DNA from: Ilyomonas limi
GTDB taxonomy: Bacteria; Bacteroidota; Bacteroidia; Chitinophagales; Chitinophagaceae
DNA length: 64,000 nucleotides
Assembly (NCBI RefSeq): GCF_005233845.1
Contig: NZ_SZQL01000004.1
Span: forward strand, 139,501-203,500
Direction of reading: 5' to 3'
A program made the translations under genes and the position numbers. The notes below the pieces were generated by a model, which saw only the letters and a program-made list of their open reading frames with translations, made no database searches and had not been told where the DNA came from. Below are positions 36,003-44,190 of this stretch, in pieces (the first letter of the stretch is position 1; every line of letters begins with the position of its first letter).

Positions 36003-36713
36003 ATGAAAAAAAGAATCTTAGCACTGGCATTTTCAAGCGCACTCATGGCAGGTCAAGTGTATGCCCAGACAACTATTTCTTCTACGTCTGTAAATCCTAA
36101 AGGAAACCCGGGCGGCATTTACATTAAGGGCGGCGTAAACTTTGCAAACATCTCTACCCAAAATGATGGTTCGTATCGCGATGGCAATATGCTAACCACC
36201 TTTAATGCGGGCGTAGTTGCTGATTTGCCTTTATCTCCTTTGCTATCCATACAACCAGGATTGGTACTCAATGGCAAAGGTGCTAAAGTAAGTCACTATT
36301 ATACGATAGGTGGCGATGTAGCCGCATCGGATAAGTTGAAAATGAATCCTTTATATCTGGAGCTTCCGGTAAACATTGTAGTAAAGCTGCCTGTTACTAC
36401 CGGCACTAATTTCTTTGTTGGTGCAGGTCCGTATGGTGCTTTGGGTATTGGTGGTAAATACAAAGCAACGGCAACCGTAGCAGGCGCCAGCGGCGAAACC
36501 ACCCGCAACATCAAGTATGGCAGCAGCAACGATGACGATTTAAGGCGTTTTGACTATGGTGTGAATGCATTGGCAGGAGTAGAAATTGACCGCGTAATGC
36601 TGGGTGTAAACTACGGTTTTGGTTTGTCCAAAATTGTCCCCAATGCCGATGATTTCAGAAACGATAAAAACAAGTATCGCGTGCTGAGCGTGAATGTTGG
36701 CTTTAGATTTTAA
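36003..36713 (+). CDS. Outer membrane beta-barrel protein (porin-like, PF13568 type)
   Basis: The protein has 236 residues from the ATG at 36003. A signal peptide ends SALMAGQVYAQ. The mature part is a barrel: GGIYIKGGVNFANIS, TFNAGVVADLPLSPLLSIQPGLVLNGKG, YLELPVNIVVKLPV, FFVGAGPYGALGIGGKY, FDYGVNALAGVEIDRVMLGVNYGFGLSKI and the terminal VLSVNVGFRF ending in phenylalanine. This is the PorT/OMP_b-brl_2 type of small outer membrane protein. It begins 48 bases after ricT and may share its transcript, and a strong terminator follows it. Confidence 0.85.
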   Translation: MKKRILALAFSSALMAGQVYAQTTISSTSVNPKGNPGGIYIKGGVNFANISTQNDGSYRDGNMLTTFNAGVVADLPLSPLLSIQPGLVLNGKGAKVSHYYTIGGDVAASDKLKMNPLYLELPVNIVVKLPVTTGTNFFVGAGPYGALGIGGKYKATATVAGASGETTRNIKYGSSNDDDLRRFDYGVNALAGVEIDRVMLGVNYGFGLSKIVPNADDFRNDKNKYRVLSVNVGFRF

Positions 36714-36741
36714 AAATTTTTAACATTTGTAAAAATCAGTA

Positions 36742-36780
36742 ATAAGAGGCTGCCAAAGGCAGCCTCTTATTTATTTTTTT
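36742..36780 (+). terminator. Intrinsic terminator after the outer membrane protein gene
   Basis: Perfect 13-base stems (36742-36754 and 36758-36770) around AAA, followed by TTATTTTTTT. Confidence 0.9.
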
Positions 36781-36843
36781 TTAATTTAAATAAAAATTTA
36801 ATGAGAGCAATTATGTGTAAAATGTAGGTTTGCTTTCAAAACC

Positions 36844-37287
36844 ATGCTAATGCGCTTAAAGATGAAAATGGGTATCCTGATTGCCCTTTGTGTTTTATTT
36901 TCTAATATAACACATGCCCAAACCCTAACCAATACAATTGCTCTACAAAGCGATACAATAGAAGTAGAAGCAAAGTTTCCCGGAGGTGCTGCAGGCTGGG
37001 CAAGCTACCTGCAACATAACCTAAGAGCCGAAGTTGGTGCCGAAAACCTCAAAGTAAAAAGGCATCATACAGTAAGGCAGACTGTACTTGTTTCTTTTTT
37101 GGTAAATAAAGAAGGTAAAATATCGGAAGTAACGGTTGTCAATCCTAAGGAAGTACATCCGGCACTGGCAGCAGAAGCGATGCGGGTGATAAAAGAAGGA
37201 CCAGATTGGTCGCCTGCCACCATCAACAGCGTACCGGTTATATATCGTCAAATGCAATCCATAACGTTTGAAGTTTCTGCTGAATAG
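36844..37287 (+). CDS. Periplasmic TonB C-terminal-domain protein
   Basis: The protein has 147 residues. After a signal peptide (MGILIALCVLFSNITHAQ) the protein is one TonB C-terminal domain: AKFPGGAAGWASYLQHNLR, VLVSFLVNKEGKISEVTVVNP and ALAAEAMRVIKEGPDWSPATINSVPV are the usual blocks. There is no N-terminal transmembrane anchor beyond the signal peptide and no proline-rich spacer, so it is unlikely to act as a full energy-transducing TonB. It may be an accessory or a competitor for TonB-box binding. The start could also be the second or third ATG (36850, 36862 region). Confidence 0.78.
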   Translation: MLMRLKMKMGILIALCVLFSNITHAQTLTNTIALQSDTIEVEAKFPGGAAGWASYLQHNLRAEVGAENLKVKRHHTVRQTVLVSFLVNKEGKISEVTVVNPKEVHPALAAEAMRVIKEGPDWSPATINSVPVIYRQMQSITFEVSAE

Positions 37288-37442
37288 CATGCTTTTAGAA
37301 GTTTACACCGGCAAATAGTTCAATATAAGCGTAACAGCCCGAAGCATTTAAAGCTCATAATGTTATTTATATTTTGTGCAATTCTGTCTTGCCGGAAGAC
37401 CTACTTCTTTATACCTTTGAATTCTACAAAAAGCAGTTACAG

Positions 37443-37880
37443 TTACAACCGCATGTGATCCGGTGTCCAATGTCTAATAGCTTTCTTGATATCTTTCGAC
37501 GATAAGGATTCATTGATTGTTCGCCCCACCAAGTCCGGTAATTCCTCATCCGATGCAAAGCGCAAAGCTGCAATTTGATCAAAAGATAATTGCTGTTCCA
37601 GCGGTTCAAATCTTTTTTGCGTAAGCACATAATACCGCAGTCGCATTTCTAAACGAACAATACGGTTTTGATTGCCCAAGGCATAATGCTGCCGCAACAT
37701 AAAAGAGAGCCAGATAATAAGAATAAGTATAGCAGTAATAAAAGCAAACTGCAACTGCTGAAAAGGATACTTAAATATGCATATCGCACTGGCTATAGCA
37801 AGTACAAATGCAATTGGATAAAAGACAAAATGATGTGCCGGATAAAAACGGATGTGGTTCTTATAGTTTTGTTCTTTCAT
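37443..37880 (-). CDS. DUF6526 family membrane protein
   Basis: The protein has 145 residues. MKEQNYKNHIRFYPAHHFVFYP is the characteristic start of this family. Two hydrophobic helices follow (PIAFVLAIASAICIFKY and FAFITAILILIIWLSFML), then a cytoplasmic segment RLEMRLRYYVLTQKRFEPLEQQLSFDQIAALRFASDEEL and a helical tail. Function unknown. It is a single gene pointing towards the TonB-C gene. Confidence 0.85.
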   Translation of the reverse strand: MKEQNYKNHIRFYPAHHFVFYPIAFVLAIASAICIFKYPFQQLQFAFITAILILIIWLSFMLRQHYALGNQNRIVRLEMRLRYYVLTQKRFEPLEQQLSFDQIAALRFASDEELPDLVGRTINESLSSKDIKKAIRHWTPDHMRL

Positions 37881-37927
37881 TTGTTAAAGATAACAGGACT
37901 TGTGTAAAAATGAATGGCATGTCTAAT

Positions 37928-37949
37928 CCTTCTCCACGCGCGGAGAAGG
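37928..37949. repeat. Short intergenic palindrome
   Basis: 8-base stems CCTTCTCC and GGAGAAGG around ACGCGC, immediately upstream of the nucleoid-associated gene. Its sequence type (CCTTCTCC...GGAGAAGGG) recurs widely in bacterial intergenic regions. It could act as a transcription boundary. Confidence 0.5.
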
Positions 37950-37966
37950 GTAAGGGATGAGGTATT

Positions 37967-37974
37967 TATATTTG
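37967..37974 (+). promoter_or_regulatory. -7 element TATATTTG of the nucleoid-associated gene
   Basis: TATATTTG matches TAnnTTTG and lies 7 bases before the ATG at 37982, so the transcript would have almost no leader. Confidence 0.5.
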
Positions 37975-37981
37975 CCTTCTT

Positions 37982-39028
37982 ATGACAGGCATAGACAGTG
38001 TTGTACTAAAGCAGGCAATTATTCACAAAGTAGGTAATCCTACACGCGGCGAAGAACTGAAACTTTCTGCGAATCAGCTTACGCTTAACGATGAGATAGT
38101 AAGAGGCTTGCTCACCAAATACTTTTTAAATTCTTTCAACGAGCACGAGCAATATCATTTTACACACATCAGCGATGTAGCGCTGAATGAAGTGTACAAT
38201 TATGTATCCAGCATTTTTGATAATCCGAAAAGTTTCGAAGCACAGAGTGCTTTACTGGCGCAATTTCTTTATGCAAAGAGCACGCACGCTAAAGTAAAAG
38301 AAGGCGAACTGTATGTAGTGCATTTTGGGGAGGTGCCTTTTGGTGCAGAATATATAGAAGCGGTAGGTATTTTTAAAAGTGAGACCCGCGAAACCTTTCT
38401 AAAAGTTTTTCCGCACGGGCAAAGCCTTGAAGTGGCTGCCGAAGATGGGATTAACATCAATAAACTGGATAAAGGTTGTTTGGTATTTAAAGAAAACCGT
38501 GCAGATGGTTATGTGGTGTGTGTGGTAGATGCCACCAATAAACAACAGGATGCGCAATATTGGGTAAACGATTTTTTGCAGGTAACACCTTATGCGGATA
38601 GCTATCACAACACCGATAAAGCAATGGGTATGTGCAAACTCTTTATCTCCAATGAGATGCAGGAGAAATTTGTGGTAAATAAAAGTGACCAGATTGACAT
38701 GCTCAACCGCAGCATGGATTATTTTAAAACCAAAGAGCAGTTTAACATGGATGAATTTGCACAGGAAGTGATGTATCATCCTGAAGTGATTGATGCGTTT
38801 ACGCAATACAAGCAAACGTATCAGCAGGCAAAGGGGGTACATATTGAGGATGAATTTGACATCCATTTATCTGCTGTAAAAAAGCAGGAGCGTGTGTATA
38901 AAAGTGTGCTAAAGTTGGATAAGAATTTTCATATTTATATACACGGGAGAAAAGATTTGATAGAGCGTGGCTATGATGATTTGACAGGCAAAAACTATTA
39001 TAAGTTGTACTTTGATGAGGAATCGTAA
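37982..39028 (+). CDS. Nucleoid-associated protein (NdpA/YejK family)
   Basis: The protein has 348 residues. The whole sequence matches the 37-kDa nucleoid-associated family (PF04245): SVVLKQAIIHKVGN at the start, then FEAQSALLAQFLYAKSTHAKVKEGELYVVHFGEV, VGIFKSETRETFLKV and LDKGCLVFKENRADGYVVCVVD. It binds DNA non-specifically in the nucleoid. The C-terminal VKKQERVYKSVLKLDKNFHIYIHGRKDLIERG is present. It is monocistronic. Confidence 0.9.
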   Translation: MTGIDSVVLKQAIIHKVGNPTRGEELKLSANQLTLNDEIVRGLLTKYFLNSFNEHEQYHFTHISDVALNEVYNYVSSIFDNPKSFEAQSALLAQFLYAKSTHAKVKEGELYVVHFGEVPFGAEYIEAVGIFKSETRETFLKVFPHGQSLEVAAEDGININKLDKGCLVFKENRADGYVVCVVDATNKQQDAQYWVNDFLQVTPYADSYHNTDKAMGMCKLFISNEMQEKFVVNKSDQIDMLNRSMDYFKTKEQFNMDEFAQEVMYHPEVIDAFTQYKQTYQQAKGVHIEDEFDIHLSAVKKQERVYKSVLKLDKNFHIYIHGRKDLIERGYDDLTGKNYYKLYFDEES

Positions 39029-39039
39029 CAGACAAATTA

Positions 39040-39066
39040 CTCCGGCGCGTGTCTTCACGTGCCGGA
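39040..39066. repeat. Hairpin repeat related to the one at 23.8 kb
   Basis: ACTCCGGCGCGTG and CGTGCCGGAGT-type arms enclose TCTTCA, giving a strong hairpin directly after the nucleoid-associated gene. The core GCGTGTCTTCACGTGCCGGAG matches the first hairpin at 23817-23839 in 17-18 positions, so both belong to one family. Confidence 0.65.
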
Positions 39067-39084
39067 GTAAAGAATGCATTATAT

Positions 39085-39430
39085 TATACTTCATCAAAAT
39101 AAAAATAATTCTATAACGAACTGCTTTTTTGCTGGTTACCTGTTGTCTTTTAATCTTGCCGGAAGATCTGTAATGCTCGTCCGTATTTTGATAACGCATG
39201 CCACTGCCAAAGCCGCCTGCATAATCATAGTGCCCGCTGGCTGCACCTAAATCTTCAGGAGCAGCTATCTTACTTTTATCTACATTTATCTGGTTGGCAA
39301 TACCTAGCTTTTATTGCTAACTCAAATTAAAGTCGCGGTTCTTTTGTGCATCCCTGCTTTTGGCTGTATTTTCAGCACTGCTACCTTGTGCTATCTGTGA
39401 TTTGTGTTCGGTTGTATGATTTATAGGAAT
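39085..39430 (-). pseudogene. Decayed coding sequence, two in-frame stops, identity unknown
   Basis: Read on the minus strand, one frame (codon first bases at positions 3n+1) encodes a polar, protein-like sequence from about 39430 to 39085, broken only by two close stop codons at 39317-39319 and 39311-39313. The upper half includes KSQIAQGSSAENTAKSRDAQ and the lower half NQINVDKSKIAAPEDLG and HYDYAGGFGSGMRYQNTDEH. Amino-acid composition looks coding (balanced charge, few rare residues). It is a candidate remnant of an unknown gene. There is no intact start and I recognise no family. Confidence 0.4.
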
Positions 39431-39524
39431 ATTTAAAAAAATGCGTTACAACGATGCTATCATTGGAAAGCAGCATACACATTTTATACCTTACATTTAA
39501 CGTTCGTAGACAGCATTTCTATTG

Positions 39525-40268
39525 ATGAAATATCTCTTTTGCCTTGGCATTTTTTGCTTAATGGTTTTTGCTTCTTTTGCACAGCCATTGCACATAGCCG
39601 TTGCGGCGAATGCGCAGTTTGTTGCTGCCAAGCTAAAGGACGCATTTACAAAAGAAACCGGCATTACGGCTAAGCTGATAATTAGCTCTTCCGGCAAACT
39701 AACCGCTCAAATAAAGCAAGGTGCACCCTTTAATGTGTTCCTTTCTGCCGATATGAAGTATCCGCAGGAGTTGTATAGCAAAGGTTTAACTACAGCCAGG
39801 CCGCAGGTGTATGCGTATGGCGCTTTGGTATTGTGGACATTAAAAAATATAGATCTAAATAAAGGTTTATCCATTTTATTGGATAATAACGTGCAGAAAA
39901 TTGCCGTTGCCAACCCCAAACTGGCACCTTACGGTGAAGCTGCTATTCAGGCATTAACAAAGCAACATTTACTACCATCCCTACAACAAAAAATAGTATA
40001 TGGAGAAAACATTGCACAGGTGAACCAATACGTACTAAGCGGCGCTGCTGATGTAGCTTTCACAGCAAAATCGGTAGTGCTCGATTCGGCAGTAAGCGGC
40101 AAAGGCAAATGGATAGAAGTGAATCAAAACTGGCACAGTTCCATTGCGCAAGGTGCGGTTGTTATTAAGCAATCAAATGCGGCGCAGATGCGTGCAGCCA
40201 ATCAATTTTACCAGTTTTTATTTAGTAAAAAAGCCAAGGATATTTTAGAAAAGTATGGATATAGGTAA
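39525..40268 (+). CDS. modA: Molybdate ABC transporter substrate-binding protein
   Basis: The protein has 247 residues from the ATG at 39525 (three bases after an in-frame TTG). The signal peptide MKYLFCLGIFCLMVFASFAQ is followed by the oxyanion-binding fold: HIAVAANAQFVAAKLKDAF, TAKLIISSSGKLTAQIKQGAPFNVFLSADMKYPQEL, KIAVANPKLAPYGEAAIQAL and YGENIAQVNQYVLSGAADVAFTAKS. These are the ModA blocks that hold molybdate or tungstate. There is no lipobox, so it is soluble in the periplasm. It is the first gene of the mod operon; the permease gene starts 138 bases later. Confidence 0.96.
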   Translation: MKYLFCLGIFCLMVFASFAQPLHIAVAANAQFVAAKLKDAFTKETGITAKLIISSSGKLTAQIKQGAPFNVFLSADMKYPQELYSKGLTTARPQVYAYGALVLWTLKNIDLNKGLSILLDNNVQKIAVANPKLAPYGEAAIQALTKQHLLPSLQQKIVYGENIAQVNQYVLSGAADVAFTAKSVVLDSAVSGKGKWIEVNQNWHSSIAQGAVVIKQSNAAQMRAANQFYQFLFSKKAKDILEKYGYR

Positions 40269-40406
40269 TATTAACTGTACAAGTTTTAAAGTATAAAATT
40301 TTATGGATATATGAATCCTGACTGAAAGATAAGGTTGACAATGAATAGTAGTAATTTTTAATTATTTATAGCAGTACAATCCTCACATCGTAAATCGTAC
40401 ATCAAA

Positions 40407-41087
40407 ATGTCTATTGACTGGCAGCCATTTTTATTAACCTTGCAATTAGCACTGGCTACTACCTTAATTTTGTTCGTCATTGGCATACCGCTGGCTGCTT
40501 TCTTAGCATTTACGCGCTTCCGCTTCAAAGCCATACCTGAAGCAATTATTGGTTTGCCATTGGTATTGCCGCCTTCCGTTTTGGGCTTTTATCTATTGCT
40601 GTTGCTGAGTCCCGCAAGTGTATTTGGGCATTGGTTAGATACCTGGTTTAATGTGCGGTTACTGTTTACCTTCTGGGGATTAGTTGCAGGATCTGTTATT
40701 TACAGTTTGCCTTTTATGGTACAGCCGGTGCAGGCAGGTTTGCAATCGTTACCCCTTAGTCTGCGGCACGCTTCTTATACATTAGGAAAATCGCGTTGGC
40801 AAACATTTATACATGTTTTATTACCTAATATAAAACCCTCCTTAATTACCGGTATTGTATTATCATTCGCACATACCATTGGCGAGTTTGGACTGGTGCT
40901 CATGATTGGCGGCAACCTGCCCGGTAAAACACAAACTGCTTCTATTGCTATTTACGACGAAGTAGAATCGCTAAACTATGCCACTGCGCATGTGTATGCT
41001 GCTATTTTGCTGCTCTTTTCTTTTGCTATCTTGCTGCTCGTTTACAGCATTCGTAAAAAGCTGCAGGGCAGCATTACCGGTTTATGA
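40407..41087 (+). CDS. modB: Molybdate ABC transporter permease
   Basis: The protein has 226 residues and five or six membrane helices. WQPFLLTLQLALATTLILFVIGIPLAAFLAF begins the fold and GLPLVLPPSVLGFYLLLLLSP is the ModB signature. The cytoplasmic EAA-type loop reads ASYTLGKSRWQTFIHVLLPNIKPSLITGIVLSFAHTIGEFG. GGNLPGKTQTASIAIYD near the end is also typical. It forms the channel for molybdate. Its last four bases overlap the start of modC (ATGA), showing translational coupling. Confidence 0.97.
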   Translation: MSIDWQPFLLTLQLALATTLILFVIGIPLAAFLAFTRFRFKAIPEAIIGLPLVLPPSVLGFYLLLLLSPASVFGHWLDTWFNVRLLFTFWGLVAGSVIYSLPFMVQPVQAGLQSLPLSLRHASYTLGKSRWQTFIHVLLPNIKPSLITGIVLSFAHTIGEFGLVLMIGGNLPGKTQTASIAIYDEVESLNYATAHVYAAILLLFSFAILLLVYSIRKKLQGSITGL

Positions 41088-41962
41088 TAAGGATTAATAT
41101 TACCAAACAATTACGGCTTGCCCACGAAAACACGCAGCTTTCTATTGGTACAACTATTCCATCCAACACCATAACTGCTATATACGGCCCCAGCGGTGCC
41201 GGTAAGACAACCTTACTGAAAATTTTAGCGGGACTTGTGCAGCCGGAACAGGGAGCAGTAGAGGTAAACGGTCGTATTTGGCTCGATACTGCTCGCCGGG
41301 TATGCCTGCCACCGCAGCAACGAAGCATTGGCTTTGTATTTCAGGAATATGCGCTGTTCCCGCACATGACAGTGCAGCAAAACCTGCAATTTGCAGCGGG
41401 TAAAAACGGAGATAAAAGTTATATAGATAAATTACTGCATTTAGTAAAAATGGAAGCATTCATCCATGCAAAACCTTCGCAACTTTCCGGCGGGCAGCAG
41501 CAGCGCATAGCACTTATTCGCGCACTGGTACGCAAGCCGCAATTATTATTGCTGGATGAGCCATTATCGGCACTGGATGATGCTATGCGGCACGAATTGC
41601 GCACCGAGTTATACCACATCCAGCAGCAACTGCAAATCACTACTTTGCTGGTAAGCCACGATATTAGCGAAGTATATACCCTGGCTTCCAATCTTATCCA
41701 TTTAGAGCATGGCAAGGTAGTTTTTCAAGGAGAGCCGCAGCAACTGTTTGGGGCAGCCAGCCTCAGCAGCACACTGCAACTCACCGGCGAGGTGCTGCAA
41801 GTCATTCCTGATGGCGCCATATATACTGTTGAAGTGCTAACAGGTAAAAATATTATTCGTGTAACCGCCGGCGAACATGACATAGCAAAGCTGCAAACTG
41901 GCGATAAAGTATGCTTATTTGTAAAAGCATATACTATTGCATTGAAGAAAATGAACGGGTGA
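41084..41962 (+). CDS. modC: Molybdate ABC transporter ATP-binding protein
   Basis: The protein has 292 residues. Walker A GPSGAGKTTLL, the Q-loop FVFQEYALFPHM, the signature LSGGQQQRIALIRAL, Walker B LLLLDEPLSALDD and the switch histidine LLVSHDISE are all intact. The last 70 residues carry a short mop/TOBE-like domain (LTGEVLQVIPDGAIYTVEVLTGK...DKVCLFVKAYTIALKK), which binds molybdate and can regulate ModC. It completes modABC. No molybdenum cofactor genes are adjacent. Confidence 0.97.
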   Translation: MIRINITKQLRLAHENTQLSIGTTIPSNTITAIYGPSGAGKTTLLKILAGLVQPEQGAVEVNGRIWLDTARRVCLPPQQRSIGFVFQEYALFPHMTVQQNLQFAAGKNGDKSYIDKLLHLVKMEAFIHAKPSQLSGGQQQRIALIRALVRKPQLLLLDEPLSALDDAMRHELRTELYHIQQQLQITTLLVSHDISEVYTLASNLIHLEHGKVVFQGEPQQLFGAASLSSTLQLTGEVLQVIPDGAIYTVEVLTGKNIIRVTAGEHDIAKLQTGDKVCLFVKAYTIALKKMNG

Positions 41963-42003
41963 ACTTTTTTGATAAAACATACCCATCAACTATATGTATG
42001 TTT

Positions 42004-42165
42004 TTATCTATATACTATTAGAATATAAATGTCAATTCCTTTTACTTTATTTGCATCTACGATGCAGTAGGCACGATTTAATCTTTCCATTTTAAGACTG
42101 CTTTTCCAATTCTGGTACTATAATCGGGCAACGGTTTCTTCTAACTTATTCATTATCAATTTTTA
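42004..42165 (-). pseudogene. Decayed coding sequence with an in-frame amber stop
   Basis: From an ATG at 42153 the minus strand encodes MNKLEETVARL, a TAG at 42118-42120, then YQNWKSSLKMERLNRAYCIV and DANKVKGIDIYILIVYR before a stop at 42004-42006. The composition looks coding on both sides of the TAG, so it is probably one small gene, now broken. No family recognised. Confidence 0.35.
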
Positions 42166-42214
42166 TAATAGCTGGCATTGTGATTGTTTTTTATTATGCG
42201 TACTAATCATTAAA

Positions 42215-42530
42215 TCAAAGGTGAGTATATCTATACTGTGCTTTCTTATTAGTGCCACCCAATTTTCCAAAAACTTGCTTATGAGGTGTAAACCTCTTTA
42301 AGCCTTTCATAGAGCACAGGCGGTTATTTGTGGGGATACCGTCTGGCTCTTGAAAGTTTTTACTCTCTGCAACCGCTTTCTCCAGCTCTCGTTTTTTGTC
42401 ACTTTTTTCTTTTGTTGGTTTGGTAAAATATAAGTTGTGCTATGCTGCGCCGTAGTGTTTGCTACTGTTGCTTGCAGTAAAACCTCACAGCTTGTTATTG
42501 TCTCTAATAGAGAAAGGAAGTATCAATAAG
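42215..42530 (-). pseudogene. Decayed coding sequence with a frameshift in an A-run
   Basis: The minus strand has an open frame from 42439 to a stop at 42215-42217 encoding KSDKKRELEKAVAESKNFQE followed by PDGIPTNNRLCSMKGLKRFT and KQVFGKLGGTNKKAQYRYTHL. Directly upstream another frame reads TSCEVLLQATVANTTAQHST and runs into QQKKK. The two join naturally if one base is gained or lost in the A-run at about 42405-42415. There is no start and no known family. The terminal part looks like the end of a real protein. Confidence 0.4.
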
Positions 42531-42862
42531 GTAAAAATTATGGCTGTTTGGTTAAGCCATGGTGTTTGTACAAAAATTTTTTTAAAAATTTTTTATTCCT
42601 CTTTAAGAGTTAGAGATAGCTGTAACCATAAGTGCTGCGCCACTTGCTGTAATATTTATATTTTGTATAACTATATGATAATTAGCTGCATTTGGTACTT
42701 TATTTAAGTGTGTAGAATATCTTTTACCAAGGCGTGGCCACATTGCAAAATGGCGAACTGTGCCCGCTTGCACCCGGTTTGCCGGTAATTGGCATATTGC
42801 AAAGCAATCTTGTCACACTTTTTGGATTATGCTGTTTATATCCTACTTAATAACTGCTTAAT

Positions 42863-43225
42863 ATGACCGAAACAGAACGAACTAAACTGTTAAAGCTCGA
42901 ACTATTGTTCTGGGGCTTTTGGAAGGAACAAGGAAATCATCAAACGTATGCTTTCATGCCCAATTCGCTAAGACCTTCTGCGCACAATAAAGCCGATCTG
43001 CTTATTAAAAGCGATGATAACAGCTTGCTGGTAGTAGATAAATACCAGTTGTGTGTAGAAGGCAACCTGAGTATTTTGAAACTTAGTAACAACGAATTTT
43101 ATCTTAAAAAGGTATCAGAAAATAACAACCGTGTAGTGCTTACACTGGAAGATACCGACGGCAAAATATTAGTGTTTGAGAATGTAACTGTAACGCAGCC
43201 CGAACTGTTGTATTCTGTAAATTGA
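42863..43225 (+). CDS. Small hypothetical protein
   Basis: The protein has 120 residues with no signal peptide and no membrane segment. It begins with a helix (TERTKLLKLELLFWGFWKEQGNHQTYAF) and continues with alternating strands (DNSLLVVDKYQLCVEGNLSILKLSNNEFYLKKV, NNRVVLTLEDTDGKILVFENV). It looks like a complete, soluble protein with normal codon use. I recognise no family. It converges on the methyltransferase gene with a 20-base gap. The long decayed stretch upstream suggests that this gene has its own promoter. Confidence 0.6.
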   Translation: MTETERTKLLKLELLFWGFWKEQGNHQTYAFMPNSLRPSAHNKADLLIKSDDNSLLVVDKYQLCVEGNLSILKLSNNEFYLKKVSENNNRVVLTLEDTDGKILVFENVTVTQPELLYSVN

Positions 43226-43245
43226 TCTACTTAGCAGATTTGATT

Positions 43246-43995
43246 CTACGGATTTACAACCTTTGTTTTGCTGTACAGCAAAAAGTGTTGTATGGGCAAA
43301 AATTCTCCCTGGTAAGACAACGTAAATCCATTTACCGCCATTTCTTTATTCAATTGAGCCACTGTAGTTTTATGCAGTGGCTTTATTGCTAATACCGTGT
43401 CTTCGCCACGATATTCAATCAGCAACAACTTGCCCTTACTAGTAAGTGCCTGCCGCAACGACTGCAATATTTCCTGCGGATGTTGCAACTCGTGATATAC
43501 ATCTACCATAATGGCAAGGTCAATACTATCGGGCGGTAAATTGGTGGTAGTATCAGTGCCTTTTACAACTATTACATTAGCCGCTTTTTCTTTCTGCTTT
43601 CGTTCCCGTAGCAATCTTAGCATTTCATCCTGAATATCTACTGCATACACTTTTCCGCGCGGTACTTTAGCTGCAATTTTAAAAGTGTAATAACCCGTGC
43701 CTGCACCTACATCGGCTACTACATCGCTGTCCTGTAAGTTCATTTTGTTAACAGCAAATGCCGTATTTTCTTCCTGCTGCCTTTCGCTTCTTTCCAGCCA
43801 GGAGGCACCCGCTGCGCCCATTACCTGCGCTATTTCGCGACCATAATAAAACTTACCCGTGCCATCCGGCGAAGGTGTAGCATACGTATAAACAGCCGAT
43901 GATTTTATTTTATCAGTTGCTTGTTGTGTTTGCGACTGGCATTTGCCAAAACAAAAACACATGGCTATACAGGCAACATACAATAGTAGCTTCAT
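43246..43995 (-). CDS. Class I SAM-dependent methyltransferase with an export signal
   Basis: The protein has 249 residues from the ATG at 43995. The first 25 residues (MKLLLYVACIAMCFCFGKCQSQ) are a signal-peptide-like hydrophobic segment with a cysteine just after it, so it is probably exported, perhaps as a lipoprotein, though FGKC is a poor lipobox. The catalytic domain is a full Rossmann methyltransferase: DVVADVGAGTGYYTFKIAAKV (SAM-binding loop), VYAVDIQDEML, DSIDLAIMVDVYHELQHPQEI and KGKLLLIEYRG. The substrate is unknown. Where it would obtain SAM outside the cytoplasm is unclear, and this is treated as a finding. Confidence 0.88.
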   Translation of the reverse strand: MKLLLYVACIAMCFCFGKCQSQTQQATDKIKSSAVYTYATPSPDGTGKFYYGREIAQVMGAAGASWLERSERQQEENTAFAVNKMNLQDSDVVADVGAGTGYYTFKIAAKVPRGKVYAVDIQDEMLRLLRERKQKEKAANVIVVKGTDTTTNLPPDSIDLAIMVDVYHELQHPQEILQSLRQALTSKGKLLLIEYRGEDTVLAIKPLHKTTVAQLNKEMAVNGFTLSYQGEFLPIQHFLLYSKTKVVNP

Positions 43996-44190
43996 TTTAA
44001 AACAAGTATTCAAAAATAATCAACATACCTGCGTTGTTGCAGTATTTTAATAAAGATGTATTACATGGCAAGCGAAAAGTGTCCATTTTTTTATGCACGT
44101 CTATGTGCGTTCTTTCGCCAATCTTGTTCTGTTATACACGTTATTACCATAAATTTCGTTATTCCCTTAAGTTTGTTAACCAGAACTATT

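Larger units (their letters stand above)
39029..39524. other. Intergenic region with repeat and gene remnant
   Basis: 496 bases between the nucleoid-associated gene and modA, both on the plus strand. It contains the hairpin repeat at 39040-39066 and the minus-strand gene remnant at about 39085-39430. No Moco riboswitch signature was recognised before modA. Confidence 0.5.
41963..42862. other. 900-base region of decayed minus-strand coding sequence
   Basis: There is no intact gene. Two minus-strand remnants are described separately (42004-42165 and 42215-42530). The part from 42560 to 42862 has no recognised gene; a plus-strand frame at 42459-42707 overlaps the remnant antisense and has an unnatural composition. 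A low GC stretch of A and T runs is at 42565-42600. Confidence 0.5.

Noticed and set aside
42459-42707. Plus-strand open frame of 82 codons
   Set aside because: Cysteine- and isoleucine-rich, antisense to a decayed coding sequence, no promoter or family; unlikely to be a gene.
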